From Lethocerus indicus (lineage: Eukaryota > Arthropoda > Insecta > Hemiptera > Belostomatidae), in NCBI GenBank assembly GCA_019843655.1, contig JACDQD010000103.1, forward strand, positions 744,001 to 808,000: a stretch of 64,000 nucleotides of DNA. Direction: 5' to 3'. A program made the translations under genes and the position numbers. The notes beneath the pieces are model-generated. The model ran no database searches. It had not been told where the DNA came from and saw only the letters and a list, made by a program, of their open reading frames with translations. How positions within the stretch are numbered: the first letter of the stretch is position 1; each line of letters begins with the position of its first letter. Below are positions 50,896 to 64,000 of this stretch, piece after piece.

Positions 50896-53256
50896 TTAGA
50901 AGTGGCTGTATATCTGAGGTAAAACTTTACATTCTATCCAGTACTTTCTCCCTCATACTAGTATACTATACTATCAAATTAATCTGTTTTCTTAATACTG
51001 GTATGTCATTGAGGCAGACATTTACATTAACGAGAGAGTTTAAATGGACTATACGATAGATAATATTCTGCATCTTCAGATTGTAATGCTGTGGCGTGGC
51101 CAATTTACCAAAGATTACATGTACTAAAGATTAATTATACTAACAGAAAAAATTCATTAATTAAGTTCATTTGTGACATAATGCCAGATACATAATTTTT
51201 GTCAGTGTGGAAACTGAAACTGAATGTAGCAACACACGTTTGTTGGTTTGCAAGGGTTTGGAATATCATTTTTTTTGACACGGTCGTCAGGTCCCGAGCA
51301 GTCGATGCCTGTCTACATAATACCAAACTGAAGTTAGAAAAAACTGTGCCAAATATAATTATGTATGTCTTGATTTAAAATTGACCATGATTTATCAAAG
51401 GATCAATCGCAGAATTGTTAGGCAGTCTCCCTGGGAAAAGCAGAAAAAGAAATCAGTGAAGTCTGTAGAAATAAGGAGAGAGAGAGAGAGTGTGACAGAG
51501 AGAGGGAGGGAGGGAGAAAGGAAAAGTAGTTGGAATATAAAGCGAGCTGGCAGGGCGAAACACAGAGGCGCTTCTAATAACTCAGAAAAACAGCACAAAG
51601 AAATAAGAATAAACTTTGGATTAGTTTAAGTTTTGGCTTCTTTCCAAGGCGCTAACTTAGCCCCAAGTAAGGGGACTTCAGTTCCACCCAGTTCGCGGTT
51701 CTCTGAATTAGAACAGTTTCAGTTAAGAGTTAACTTTTAAATTAGCAGCATTAAATATCTCCGTAATTAATAATAGGAATTGTATTAATTAATTTTTATA
51801 GAGCTAATTTTTTGGAAAGTTTGTAGGAATAATTCTTAACAATGCTATTCATATATGTTCATGACTGCAACCAAGGTATAACACACCGATATTACGCACA
51901 TTCAATGATAATAGGTGAATTTCCCCATTATTGACTTTCCTGATTTTGTTGGAATAATTTATGAGCGCTGTACGGTGCATTAAATTGCTTTCAGTTCCGA
52001 TATTTTGGTTTCTGAACTCCATTTCTTCCAATTAATTAAACCAAATTAGAACTCCGTGCTCAATTTTCCGGTTGGACCCAGTTTGCTAGATTAGATTTTC
52101 CTGGAAGTCTCCAATTAGGAATTCAAACCGCGAATGGGTGTTTATTCAAGTTGTGTGAGAATCGTAAATGTTAAATTCGCGGTACTGCGTTCCTCACCGG
52201 AATTTCCGTGATCCAGAACATGAAGTATGTCGAGGTAATCAAACGCTTATTGAAATGTTATGATGGTAATAATACCTTGATTAATTTTAACTTGTGTTCT
52301 AATTTGTTGTTTCTATTCGTGTATAATATGACTTTCTATGTCCGAGACTCGGGACCTTAGCCCGTCAGGTGTCCTGACAAAGAAAACTGTTACTTTTTTC
52401 TTCTTTTGTTGCAACAATGAACGATTGTTTCGCTGAACAGCATAACGAATCTATTGTTTCATCTTGTCCTGTCATCGTTACAGGTCCATTAAGAAGAAAT
52501 CCGCCCACTTGTCTGTCACTGCACACTTGACTCTTCCTCTTCTAAGATTGTACGACAACAAACGAACGGTTATAGCGGTACACGAATCCTCACACATTCC
52601 TCCGTTTATTCCCGAACAGAAAAAAACTAACTGAACTAGAACGAAATTCATTTTTGAAACGGAGGATTCAAATTATTTGCTGCCGTAAATAGGGACTCGA
52701 TTCTAGTTGATGTTAATCTATTTAAAGTATAACAGTGTCAAAATCGCATAGCCTAAAGCCGCTTGAGCCTAATGCGTTTTAGCTGTATTTTTTAATTTAT
52801 TGAATTAGAATAATTGTAAGCGTCTGCCATCAACAATGTCACAAGAATTCAAGTACTGAATCTGACCCAGTTGACAGAGCACAGAAACTTTCTCTTCAGA
52901 GTTCATTTGTGTCATAATTTTATCAATGTTTGTTTTGTACCGGGTAATCCCTTTTGGTTACTCAAACCCCTTTGGTCCTAGTGTAACTCAACGCTCTATG
53001 TTCAATTGAACCCCTCGCTGCATGAATTTGATATGAGCCTGCTGGCAGGACAAATAAATAACAGCAATTGCGGTAACCGAAATTTCAATATTATCTAAAT
53101 ATAGTTCTCGTTAGTGGCGCACGATATTAGAAGCGGTATCATAACAGGGCGGGCCCGTTTGTAAGCCCCGAACTTAATTATCGGGCCAAGCGGTCCGTGC
53201 GTTGCCGATTTTGAGGCCTTCACAGGAATTAATTAGCGCACGGTTATTTTGCGAAA

Positions 53257-53360
53257 TTCGTCCCCTCTCGCCCTTTATAGTGCTCGCCAGTCTCGAGACC
53301 GCCCCGCTCCCGGAACACGGGGAGAAGAAAAGAACGAGAAAAAGAAAGAATAGGTGAGTT
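53257..53360 (+). other. Possible 73-nt exon (53281-53353)
   Basis: A pyrimidine-rich tract ending CCCTTTATAG (AG at 53279-53280) is followed by 73 nt that become strongly purine-rich (GAGAAGAAAAGAACGAG) and end at AATAG|GTGAGT, a consensus donor at 53354. Purine-rich GAA words next to a donor are typical exonic splicing enhancers. Two of three frames are open; the third stops exactly at the end. No protein family is recognised. It could be an alternative or untranslated exon, or a decoy. Confidence 0.28.
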
Positions 53361-53740
53361 GTGATTAATTTTTAATTAACGGGGAAGGCTGGAAACAAAA
53401 CGACATTGTTCGCCTCCCGTCGCTGGGACTTTCAAAAACATCATTAATTTTGTGCCGTACCTACCGTCTAAATGTATAAATTCATGTATTTTACACAGCT
53501 ACTAGCAACTAGATTGCAATTAACAGGAACAATAGTGATATCATTACTACATGTAGTTTTTCCTTCTTTATCTTATACTGAAGATATATTTTATTCTAAT
53601 ATAATAACATTTTTTTACAAGTAGAAGGTATCCATAATAAATGTGAAATATATAGTAGATAGCAGTAGTAGATTTTCAATTAGTGCAATTGAGTTGGTTA
53701 AATAGTAATACGACGATTTTTGTGATCTTCCATTCTTACT

Positions 53741-53800
53741 CTTTTGCTAGGCCGGTTTCGGCGGCTCCTTCCTAGCATTTGGTCAGAAGGTTGACAAGTC
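53741..53800 (-). mobile_element. Dispersed repeat, copy D
   Basis: CTTTTGCTAGGCCGGTTTCGG matches the start of copies A and B (CTTT, CTAG, C-GGTTTCGG), and GGTCAGAAGG follows. On the - strand CGAAACCGG is kept, but the CUGANGA partner is not recognisable. Confidence 0.33.
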
Positions 53801-55531
53801 ATTTAGGCATATTTCTTGTGGACGGGGCACAATTCACCGATAAGTGAATTCCATATATTTGGCTCTTGGCTCGAAATCTCTAGCCGCATTTCAAGGTCCT
53901 TCGACTATTAGAAACTCTTTGTCTCCCATTTCAAAAGTCAAGAGCGAACTGAGCTCGAGCGATTGTACCTTACGGCTCAATTACACTTTCAAATAGGACG
54001 GAGATCATTGATGTTCCGAGTGGGGACCGCTTAGTGTGCTGCCGGCAGCGCTATTTCAGCTCTCGCGAGGTATCAATGGTTTTCTTTAATGAAAGGATCC
54101 AGCAGCCTGGGAATGAATGGGCTTGGCCATGGAGGCATTTTAAAACGGTAACCATTGAACCTGGAAAATATAACGGTCATGATATCTATTAATCCTGACA
54201 GCTGACAGCCGTGTCACGACAGTTAGGTTCATACCTATTGAATAATTATTCATCATTAATGTGAACACCAATCACTTGTATTGCTCGTAATGCTAGTCCA
54301 CTATTTCAACGAACGAAACGAAAATTTTGTTAGCATCATAACTATATATATGTATTATAAAAAATAGCAATATTTATTATGTTTTCGGGACTCATGCCTT
54401 AGGAAATGAAATTCTCCGATTATGGTCCTTTTGTGCCGACAATGGTTTAATTTCATGCGTAAATACCTCCCTGTATTATTAAGGATCCTCACGAATTCAT
54501 TATCTCATTAATTGCAGGTATCTATTGTTCACGGATTAAAAAAGTTGCCTTATGGTTGAATATTTTAATTTCTTTGCAAAAAGTGGTTGTTAAAAGAGCG
54601 GTTAACGTTTACAGAGGAACTGTTGAACAAAACAGTTTTCAAACAAATTTTGAACGAACCCGGATTTTAAATTAAAATTTACTTGATGTGACTAAAGGAT
54701 TTGAGATTCCACTTTGACATGAAGCATGAGTGTTACTTCCAATTTAAATTCTGTGTATAACATACCGCAATAGAATTTTCCTCTTAAGTGTAGACTGGTT
54801 GCAAGAATTTATAAAATGGGTCCCATCTGCGTCAGAAAAAAAATTTAAATTAATGTCATTCTAAAGGGAAGATATACCCATGGATGCCTCCTACACTTCC
54901 AGTAAAAATGTAATTGACCATTAGGGGCGCATAATGGAACTCTATATCCCTACAATAGCAGGACCCTTCCTCTCTTCCTGTCCTTAACTTGGTGATCCAA
55001 TTTCTATCCAGTTGTACAAATGATCTTAAATAGTAAATATTTCTCTATATAGATTTTTAGGACGATATATATATTAGAAATTCCTATTGAATTATTTCTA
55101 CGAAAATAAAGATGGAATTATATTACTTTACTTGTAAGTTTTATAATTTTTGGATGTTTTATGAGAAATAATTTAATTAAAAATGCCTCTAAATAAATTA
55201 GGAATTTCTAGGCAGATTGAGGAATAAAAACGAGATATTTTATTTTTATTCAGTCTCTAAGATTAATAAAAAACGAAGTTTCGCTTTTTCCTCCTCAATT
55301 TAATTTGAAGATATAATCACTTGTTCTTTCGTACTTGTACGAGGCCTTTCTGTATATATTTTACGCCAAAGCGTTTCTGAAGACAGTGCTCTGGGGTGAC
55401 CGGTTTCAATTTAACCCTCCCTCCCGCCCGCCTCTGCGGTTTGTTTCCTTGCGGTCGACATCCGTGCCCGGTGAAACCGAGCTCTTAATTTTTCCCTTCA
55501 GCGCGGCCCGAATCAAGGCCTCCTCGGAAAG

Positions 55532-55534
<3 letters not shown>

Positions 55535-55596
<62 letters not shown>
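55535..55596 (+). repeat. (GA)31 microsatellite
   Basis: This is a pure dinucleotide run of 62 bp inside a GC-rich island (about 55380-55980). GA runs bind GAGA-type factors in insects. In + strand RNA it is complementary to the (TC) run 4.5 kb downstream. Confidence 0.97.
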
Positions 55597-55600
<4 letters not shown>

Positions 55601-58005
55601 AACAGAATTTCGAGGCCCGTGAACGCCAAAGGACGCGAAAGGGCCGAGAGATTACATTTTCTCCCCCCCCACCCGCCACCCCACACTTTTACCGAAGCGC
55701 GGCCCTCTTCTTTTGTTATCTTCCGGAATAAGCGGGTCCGTTGGGGCGTGGGCGGCTAATGGCAGCTGCCGTGCGTTTGATTAGGGGCTGAGGCCTGGAG
55801 TTAATCCCGCGTGAAAACTCTTTTTGCGCCCCCAAACGTCTGCCTCGTCGCCGCGGTCTGTCCCATAGGTTGTTATTAAATGCTTCACGCCCTTTTGAAA
55901 AGGAGAAGTGTGACGCCGAGGAAATTCGAGTCTATTCGCCCGGACATTTCCCCTGGCCTTTGAGCCACTTCCCTGTCTTTAAAATTTACATGAAATAAAA
56001 AAGACAAAAGTTTGACATTTGAAATTGTTATTCATACCTCCCTCAGCTATCACTGTCTCACGTCAAAAATAGAACGAATACATTGTGTGTGTAAATAATT
56101 CTTGATATTGAACCGAATAATTTCATAATTTCATAAATCATACTTAATCATCGAGTGAAGTATTAAACGTATGGATGTACTCCCGTATCTGTTTAGTGCC
56201 ATACTATTCTCAGTATTGTTATCGGACAGCCAGGATGTGAGTGTTCCAAGTATATTGTTTCGTTTTAGTATTTTGTATACTGTAAAGAATCTTTACTCTG
56301 ACACATAGTTACACAATTCAATTTTAAAATTTACATTTTCAGTTCATGAATGGGTAATTCATTTTGTCAGAAACTATTATTTGTCACTAGCTGGTTCGAG
56401 TTACGGTATTTCGTAAACAAATAATTAAACGGATGCATACTTCCTTTCTGAACTTCCCATAGTACATGGCCACAGTCTTGGTAAATACATGAGCGTATTC
56501 CAAACCAACTGCTACTCTCTTTACTACTCTACTTTAATCTTCGTTCCGCCGGATTTCTCTTTTCTTAGATCTGTCGGCGTATAAGTTCCTCTCTGTAAAG
56601 AGAAAACGATGATGGCTATAAATTTACCAATTTTATCTGCTCGCGAATAACGTCAATTACTATTAAATACGCATTGAACGTCCCCGCAGGGAGTTTTATA
56701 TTGAGAAGTGATGCTTTGTGAGTCTAAGAATTGAGGACATCATCTGATAAATATGACATTACCCAATATATGACCTAAGATTAATTAAGAAATTATTTTA
56801 TGCACGGAATTACTGTAATATCCCATTCATTTGGGACTACGATAATTGGGCGAAATACCTTAAATGTGCCCACATACAATTTTTATAGGATTTCTCTATA
56901 AAAATGATTCTTCTTCTCGGATTGAACAAAGATCTGCAAAAGTAATTATTTGTCACTGATGCATTTGCTGCCTGATAACAATTATCATTTCGGAAGTAAA
57001 GAATAAAAATATTACCTACAGAATAGCCAGGCGTCAGTCTCATCAAAGTAGAATGCTACTTTGTTCAACGCGCGTCTTTGAAAGAATAAAAGACCTTTGG
57101 TTAAAGAGGACTACAAGAACACTTCTGATGGTAAAAGAACAGTAGGACGACCGAAAAACACAAGTGGAAAGACATTTCAAAGAATGTCTCTCGGAAAGAG
57201 TTTTCAAAGAGAAAATTGAATAAATGAGGAGAATGGGGGGCATGGTGGTAATGCAAACAAGATATAATTATTATTCACTTATTCATACAACAACAATGTT
57301 ATATTATTTACTTATCCTTTTAATTTCGTACAGTCAAATAGTTATATTAGTTATAGTATGAATTTTGATGGCGAGAGAGACGGGAATGAAACTTTAGGAA
57401 TCGGCTCTTTAAATGTACATAGGATATCGTAGGCAATAGACAAACACATGCATTTTATACACGAATATACTCGTTTTGAGCACAATTCTGGTATGCTAAT
57501 CAGGAAGGTTATTATGATTTCCCTCGGGCAACATTTTTATGTCGGTGACCCGAATATCTGGTGGTGTTGGTGGGGAAACTTGGTTGGAGGGCGCGATCGA
57601 AAAATTAATCCCGCCGCCATTATCCTATCATGCGGGATCCGAGCGGGGCATAAAATTTAATCGCGTTTCAAATAGCATTAGGGAAGGGTCCTCGGTCCGG
57701 GACCCGCCCTCGGGGACTTCCCCCCTACAAGTGAAAATAAGTCATATCGCGTCATGCATCCACCGGACCACGCCCTCCCCCATAAATATACATGACACCC
57801 CGGCCGGCTGCCCCCCTGGTAAACATGTAAAATAGTCGGCCGACCCCCCTTCTCCCTTCTCACCCTAATACAGAACTCGACGATAAACATAACGTGGTCG
57901 CTTTTTGCATATTCCACGGCTGGATATTTCGCCCAAATAACCGTTATTCTTAATATTACAGTGCGGTGATTTAAACACGTCAAGTAGCGGTGTTAAACAG
58001 TGTTT

Positions 58006-58066
58006 AATTCACTCTACACAGCACGAATTAAAAACGTACACCCGACGGTGGATGGTAGAGTGAATT
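58006..58066 (+). other. 12-bp perfect stem-loop with nested hairpin
   Basis: AATTCACTCTAC at 58006-58017 is exactly complementary to GTAGAGTGAATT at 58055-58066, leaving a 37-nt loop. Inside the loop CACC and GGTG can form a small second hairpin. This could be a structured RNA or a paired DNA-binding site. No known RNA family is recognised. Confidence 0.35.
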
Positions 58067-60080
58067 GATTTAAATACTATGCGGTTTCAACACAATTTAT
58101 TATGCCACATTTCAGACCCGGGTTCGCCTTTTGTTTATGGGATTTATTCTTGTTCGTACCGTTGAAAATTGATATTATTTGTCACCGTATTTGTATATTA
58201 ATATTCTATCGCTCTTAAGTATGTTATAAGAACAGTACAGAAAAAATTCATTCTTCTAATAAATAAGCCAATAAACGTCTTGCATTTAGTCTTCTTGCAG
58301 TCACCAGTGTTTAGGAATTCTTGCAAACGCCATAGGACAATGCCAAACGTTTCAGTTAATAGTTTTGAAGTTTTCTTCTGCTAGATTGAACGGAAACGGA
58401 TCCATTCTTGAGGTTAGATCAGGTGTACTGTAGTATCCTGTTTGATCTCTTAATTTCACGAAATAAGCAAGTATCTCGGTAATAATAATAATCAGTATGC
58501 AGGGGTCGAAAACTCGCATTGTGATAAGTCCAGAAAATATTATCCTACTATATCTCTATTTGAATATTGATACACAAACAAAAATAAGGGGTGAAATTTC
58601 TGATTGATTTTTTCCTAAAGTTGCCCGAAACCCCGGACTTTCGCAGGAGTTTCGTCCGCGGGACTTCCGTTCCTAAACCAAGTAGTAGCTGGAACCTCTG
58701 CGGAGCCCCATAAATATCCAAGTTGACCGTCACTATTTATCAGGCCTCGATTGCCGCTAAGAAGAAGGCCTGTGGTCGGCCACCGTCCCGAAAACTTCAG
58801 ACTGCGCCCGGGGAGATTTACCGCCACAATTTTTCACCCAATTATGGGCACGCCAACAGTTTGGTGTTCGTCCAGCCGAAAACTCTGTCCACAGCGATAT
58901 ATAAGACCCCCCCCCGTCAGCCAAACCCCAACCCACCCCACACGTGTCAAACTCATTTTAAGTTTATTTTATCATTTGTAATTTAAAAGTAAAAGAACGT
59001 ATAAATTAGGTAATAACTTTAACGTTACAGTCTGGAAAAGTGATTTATACGAAAAACGATTCTCAATTCAGTTATCAATTATCCGGTATTCCGATTGTCT
59101 CAATAGATTTATCCCCGGATAATTATTTATTATGATTAGTGACCATTATAGCTGGATTATAGCGGAGGTTTCTTGAAATAAATAATTTTCTGTCTGCAAA
59201 AAGTTATCCAGTAGCCTTTCTGTTTTATATAGTATATATCTTGTTGGGATATGTGCGAAAAAGGACCGCTCAAGCATAATATCAGAAACGATCTACTTTG
59301 ATAACACCGCTGATCACCAAGCACCTTGTAACCTTTTTTAATAATCTTTTGAGTCCTTATATTTTCCGACATATTGGGTATATTTCACTTCGCCGGTTCG
59401 ACCCATTCAGAGTACCAAAGGAGAATCTTGGAAATTATTTTTGTCCCCAAATTAATAAAGTCGGTCACCGAAATTCTCGGTCGCTTTTGAACTTGTATCG
59501 GTTTGAAATTTTGCGACCAACGGACGTGAAACATTTTTCAGACAATACGATTCAAAGACAGATACAAATTTAAAATCATTTTACTTATTATAACGCTACC
59601 TGTAGTTATGTCGTCCATCTTGTCTGCCCGGTCCTTTCCCTATTACTGTGGAAATGAGACAGACGCTCAATAAAACTAAGGTAATTGTAATTATTTATGT
59701 TAATGTGTTTACCCGAAGCCCGAAGTGTGACGAATAATTATTCATTTCATTTTTTGTTAACGTGTATTTGTCATGTATCGTTGAAACCCAATAATTAATA
59801 ATTGGGTCTCGTTTTGCCCTTGTGCGATAATTTCGTTCCATTTTGTACAGGCCGTTATCATTTTACCATCAGTGTAGAGTTTCCTCGACAGGGAATCACC
59901 AACTATAGAGGAGTGTTGGGGAGGAGGCGGAAAAATTTGTCCCGGGGATAAAAATTAGTCTCTGTCGGTTGGATAGGGGTGGGTCCAGAGTAGATAGCGA
60001 CCCAGCGGCCTCCCCCGTGTTATTCGAGACGATTGAGTTGTGTTATTTATCGGCTTGAGGGGGTGGCGAGAGCCTCGCCC

Positions 60081-60254
<174 letters not shown>

Positions 60255-60460
60255 GGACCGAGGGAAAGGACAAGAGAAATGTTTGTTTGGCGGTGGTGCT
60301 GTTCTGAAGGGGTTCTAACAGCAACACTCTAACACCGGCGCCTAACTGTACTGTGAGGCGGTAAAGTCCGGAATGAGTTTCCGAGATGGATTTCCGAAAG
60401 TGTACCAATAGTCCCCCGGGAAGGATCAGGATCCTCATCCTCTTATGAAAACTTTAAAGA

Positions 60461-63400
60461 AAATCCAATTAACTTCAGACTCCTATTTCTCGAGCTCTAC
60501 TAATCCCCGAAGGAATGATAATTATACCTTTCTTATTTCATCCCTGTTTTCTTCTCATTTCGGCATATTTCATTTATTTGTTGCTAGTTTCAATTACAGA
60601 AGAATTCGTTTGTTTAAAAAGTAATAATGGGTGTCACTAGTAAACTGAAAATAATATTGTATAATTTTATTTCTAATTGAAAATTTCAAACACCTAATTT
60701 ATCATTTAAATCATAAAAAATTGTAAGGTGTGAATAAAGTGCTGCGATAGTTCCGGCTAGATGAATGACGATACTCAAGATTAAATGAGTTTTTTTTCAA
60801 TCGGTGACAGAAAATCTCGAAAAACTTTATAAATGTGTTCAATAAAGCTGCGGGTAGTGTGAATTTAAAAAAAGAGAGAAGAATGGATTTCAAAACGTCA
60901 CCGGGTATGAAAAATCGCACGGATCTGATTTTTAATTCGATACGCCGAAATTTGTATTTTTTCCGGACTGCCGACGGATATTCATCTTTCTGGGCCGGGG
61001 GGCGGAAACTCGTCCCTTTTATTGCCGCCCCCTCGCTCTCTCTTTCCAATCAAACAATCGGTTGAAATCCTCCGGTGCTGATTGGAGGATAATCTAATAG
61101 ACAATTCTCTTTTTTTATTTATCGTAGTTGTTTTTTTGGCACCGTGTGTTTTTTAAAATGGATTCGTTTTTCTGCCCTTCGACAGACCGTCCCGGTTCTT
61201 TAACCGGACAGAAGAAATATAACCGTGTCATTTGACGAAGCATTGGAAAAAAATTGGATTATTTTTTGTTTATAATTATGTTATTTTGAACAATTCACGT
61301 TAACGATACAGCGAAAAATCAGAAATACCTTCCTTTTCTTATATTTTATATAAAATTGCAAATTGTTTCGTCTGAAACTGCTAAAATTGAAAGCCTTTGA
61401 AGGTACTGACTTTTGTTCTTATTCTGTGTAATAGAACCGAAGAGGGAACTCTGTTTTCACTTGTCCTCATTATGATTTGAAACCTGATCGCGAATTTACT
61501 TTGCGCGAGACTAAATCAGACGAGGATTATAAACGTGGATCGTCTGTGCGATACTCAGAGGGGATTCGTAAAGGCAAAGTGGCAAAAGGAAAATAAACCT
61601 ATAATAATCGGGCGTCTGTTTAATTTACTGGAGGTAGCATTGAACGTCTTAACGAAAGCATTTTAAAGAATATACATCTGATGAGCTTTGACCGAATAAA
61701 ATTAATATCCATACTCATTGAATACCCGGAATGATGTCATTTTTAAAAAACATTTATTCAAATCATTATTTTATGTGCTTGATAATAGAGTTTGATTCAT
61801 ACTGTCGGTTCGAATGTAATAATTATTGTATGAGATACGAAGCACAAGATGAAAACTTCTCAGATATAGAGATATATTCCAAACCATAGTATTTTTCCCC
61901 ATTAATATCTTAAATGAAATGGAATTATGTATAAGTATTTATCGTATGCTGAGTATAAAGTTGTGTTCAAATATTTAATTTAATCCGTTAAATAATGGAC
62001 GTACTGGTGAATAAATCTCACCTTCCCAAAATGATGTACTCCGAACCCTCGTTAACGCGGTTCGGAAATAAGTTACCTTATTAAAGGTAAATACCGTAAA
62101 CTATTTAAACCGAATATTACGAATCTGCGGTTAATCCGAGGAACTATGGTTTAGGTACCGAGCGCTATTCAGATTTAATGGCGTTCCCCCGTGCTGAATA
62201 ATTGAGTCCAACGTATGGAGTCTCACGCTCTCGGTTGTCTTGCTTAAAATATTTCTTGATGAAGTAGGCGGAACTAATTTGCGGGCGTGTTTCACTCGTG
62301 CACAGCCAAGGTGGGTCTCCCCATCGCCTTACAAACCACGGAGAATTAGACCCTCGGGAAACGGGAAATCTTTATTTGAATGCTGTGCGTCGACGAGCGT
62401 TCTAGTTAATTTAATATTTATATTTATATTTTATTTATTGTGCTCAGTAAATTATGCATTTGCCGTAAAAATAAAAAATATTAACTGAACAATGAGTTAT
62501 TATCTCACTTGGGTTGGCATAAAACGTCTAGCTTTAGACTTTATCCAGGGGGCATTAATGCCGTAATTTTTAGAAACGAAAAATTATGAGCGACCATTAG
62601 AAGCAATTGTCTCTTGGAGTACGCACACCTCGCAGCGTAATAAATATCTTGGTTTCGTGGGACGTTGAGCCAGGACAACTTCCTTTATTTGCCTAATTAC
62701 AATAAATAACAACCGAGTGGGACGTAAAACCCATGTAATAAACGTGTCGGTGATACACAGTGACAGTAATAATTGAAAACAATAATTGTTGGCTACGCAG
62801 CAATGGCATGTTATATGTCAAGAAATTAGGTAGTAATAGTACAATAGATTCAAGATCGGTACCACTTTTTCATATTTATTGGTTCGATAAAATTTTATCG
62901 GGCTGCGGATGCACTCAAATCTAGGCCAGAAGTAGGTTCCAATTGCCCGGTTGTATTTCTCAATTCAGTATTGAGTTATTCCGTTCCTATTTGTCCGGTA
63001 GTAATGCAGAATACGTGTAGATTCCGTTTTATTCTCTCTTTTACCGAGGGGAAGAGACTGTTACGGGGCCCCAAAGAGCGGCCGCCCGGAGGAAGCTAAG
63101 AGAATCAGGACGGAAGTCCACTTAGGGACGGTCGGCTCACCCCCCCCCGCCCCCTACCGTCCCTGGTCTCCGTTTTCACGGCGTTTTGATGATCACATAA
63201 AATGGGCCATGGGGGCCTCTTTTTACTCTCCGCCTAAAAGCTTTATAGGGTTGTTGATAATTTTCGAAGCGGTCCGGGGGCTGGTCTCCCGGCCGACCCC
63301 ACTCGAGTGGAACGTGATCCTGCCTTTTATAGGCTCAGACCGGCATTCTATTGCTCACTGTTATTGAGATGTTTAGTGCCTGTTGACAAATTAATGAACG

Positions 63401-64000
63401 GCCTGATCCTATTGGAAAGAAAAACAGACCCCTTGAAAAGATAGTTTTACATTTAAGACAATATTGTTACGTAATGTAAACCGAGTACTAATTTTAAATT
63501 GTATAATTATATGACCATAAAATATGATTATCTTGAACACTAAAATTGGATGTCGGTTTACAATCTAAGAGGAATCTCTACCGGATCACTATCGCTGTAA
63601 TATAAACAAAACAGAGGAATTTTATTGAACGGGAACCAAGATGGTCTTCATTAACTAAATATGGTGTTAGATTTGCCTATTGGTGTTGTATGTATAGAGC
63701 TAGTAATTGAAGTCTAAAATAACGTATTTGTTATTATTTAATTTTAAATATGTAATTTAGTTCAGGACGTTAACTTTATTCTATTGTTGTCTATAAAAAG
63801 TCACTTTGTAAGATGGGTCGGGCGTGCACTAAAGGGCCGGAAAATGTTGTCTGGAGTAAAACCTCGGCTGGCGTTTCTTGTTTCGGTATTTTTCTCTCAA
63901 AGTGTGTTGGTGACGGGAGGGGGGTTGGAGGTCGGGGGTTGATGCGGACAGGTGAGCCGCCGCATTAATTATTTAAAGTATTAAGTCCGGGTCATCTCGT
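60461..64000. other. Non-coding region to the end of the window
   Basis: Islands lie at about 62000-62380, 62900-63340 and 63810-64000. The overlapping frames at 60711-61065 occur on both strands and show no domain. No terminal exon, promoter or polyadenylation context can be argued. Confidence 0.5.
62885..62900. repeat. 16-nt perfect palindrome
   Basis: CGATAAAATTTTATCG reads the same on both strands. It contains two opposed GATAA cores, so it could be a double GATA-factor site. Other palindromes of this size in the window are ATCCAATATTGGAT (21697-21710) and TGTCTATGATAGACA (13144-13158). Confidence 0.35.

Larger units (their letters stand above)
50896..55334. other. Non-coding region after ratchet point 3
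   Basis: Islands lie at about 53110-53410 (containing the possible exon) and 53900-54190. Most of the rest, especially 54200-55330, is AT-rich with no recognisable content beyond repeat copy D. Confidence 0.5.

Noticed and set aside
54480..54530. ATTGCAG|GTATCT as a further ratchet point
   Set aside because: GTATCT is a poor donor and the pyrimidine tract is interrupted; below the standard used for the listed sites.
3560..58140. Repeated TTTATGG/CCATAAA words (for example 3562, 13790, 27733, 40930, 49091, 57780, 58134, 58708) as posterior-Hox-type sites
   Set aside because: A 7-mer is expected about this often in 64 kb on two strands, so no enrichment can be claimed.
63910..63945. G-rich tract as a G-quadruplex
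   Set aside because: Only three runs of at least three G lie within loop distance; the four-run rule is not met.

Overview
The window reads as non-coding eukaryotic nuclear DNA, most likely from an arthropod and possibly an insect. I found no protein-coding gene. Open reading frames are short (the longest is about 130 codons), overlap on both strands, and give no recognisable domain; several of the longest are only translations of dinucleotide repeats. There is no bacterial-style gene packing. Instead there are long AT-rich stretches, dinucleotide microsatellites, degenerate tRNA-derived relics, and a dispersed motif resembling the hammerhead core of Penelope-like elements. CpG-containing words are common.

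The most interesting signal is a set of sites on the + strand where a 3' splice site (branch point, pyrimidine tract, AG) is joined directly to a 5' splice site (GTAAGT-like). This is the structure of recursive-splicing ratchet points (zero-nucleotide exons), known from very long introns of Drosophila and vertebrates. Two are strong (junctions 18463/18464 and 50859/50860), one moderate (33910/33911) and one weak (29501/29502). The two strong sites each have a second consensus donor 37 or 26 nt downstream, the layout of the short cryptic exons that help define ratchet points. The three better sites are about 15.4 and 16.9 kb apart. I found no comparably strong site on the - strand. The simplest reading is that most or all of the 64 kb lies inside one giant + strand intron that is removed in steps.

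Layout: 1-18.4 kb is a mosaic of GC-richer islands (about 0.2-0.6 kb) in AT-rich DNA. At 18.46 kb is ratchet point 1. From 18.5 to 29 kb there are two tRNA-like relics, two polypurine blocks and a long miRNA-like hairpin (27448-27546). From 29 to 34 kb there are two copies of the dispersed repeat, the weak ratchet candidate, a cluster of four ACCGGAA motifs, a third tRNA-like relic and ratchet point 2. From 34 to 50.8 kb the island mosaic continues with GA and TCC repeats. At 50.86 kb is ratchet point 3. From 51 to 64 kb there is a possible purine-rich exon (53281-53353), a (GA)31 repeat, a (TC)83 repeat that could pair with it in RNA, a 12-bp stem-loop and more GC islands.

All calls come from reading the sequence. 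Host gene, species, conservation and expression cannot be decided from the window.
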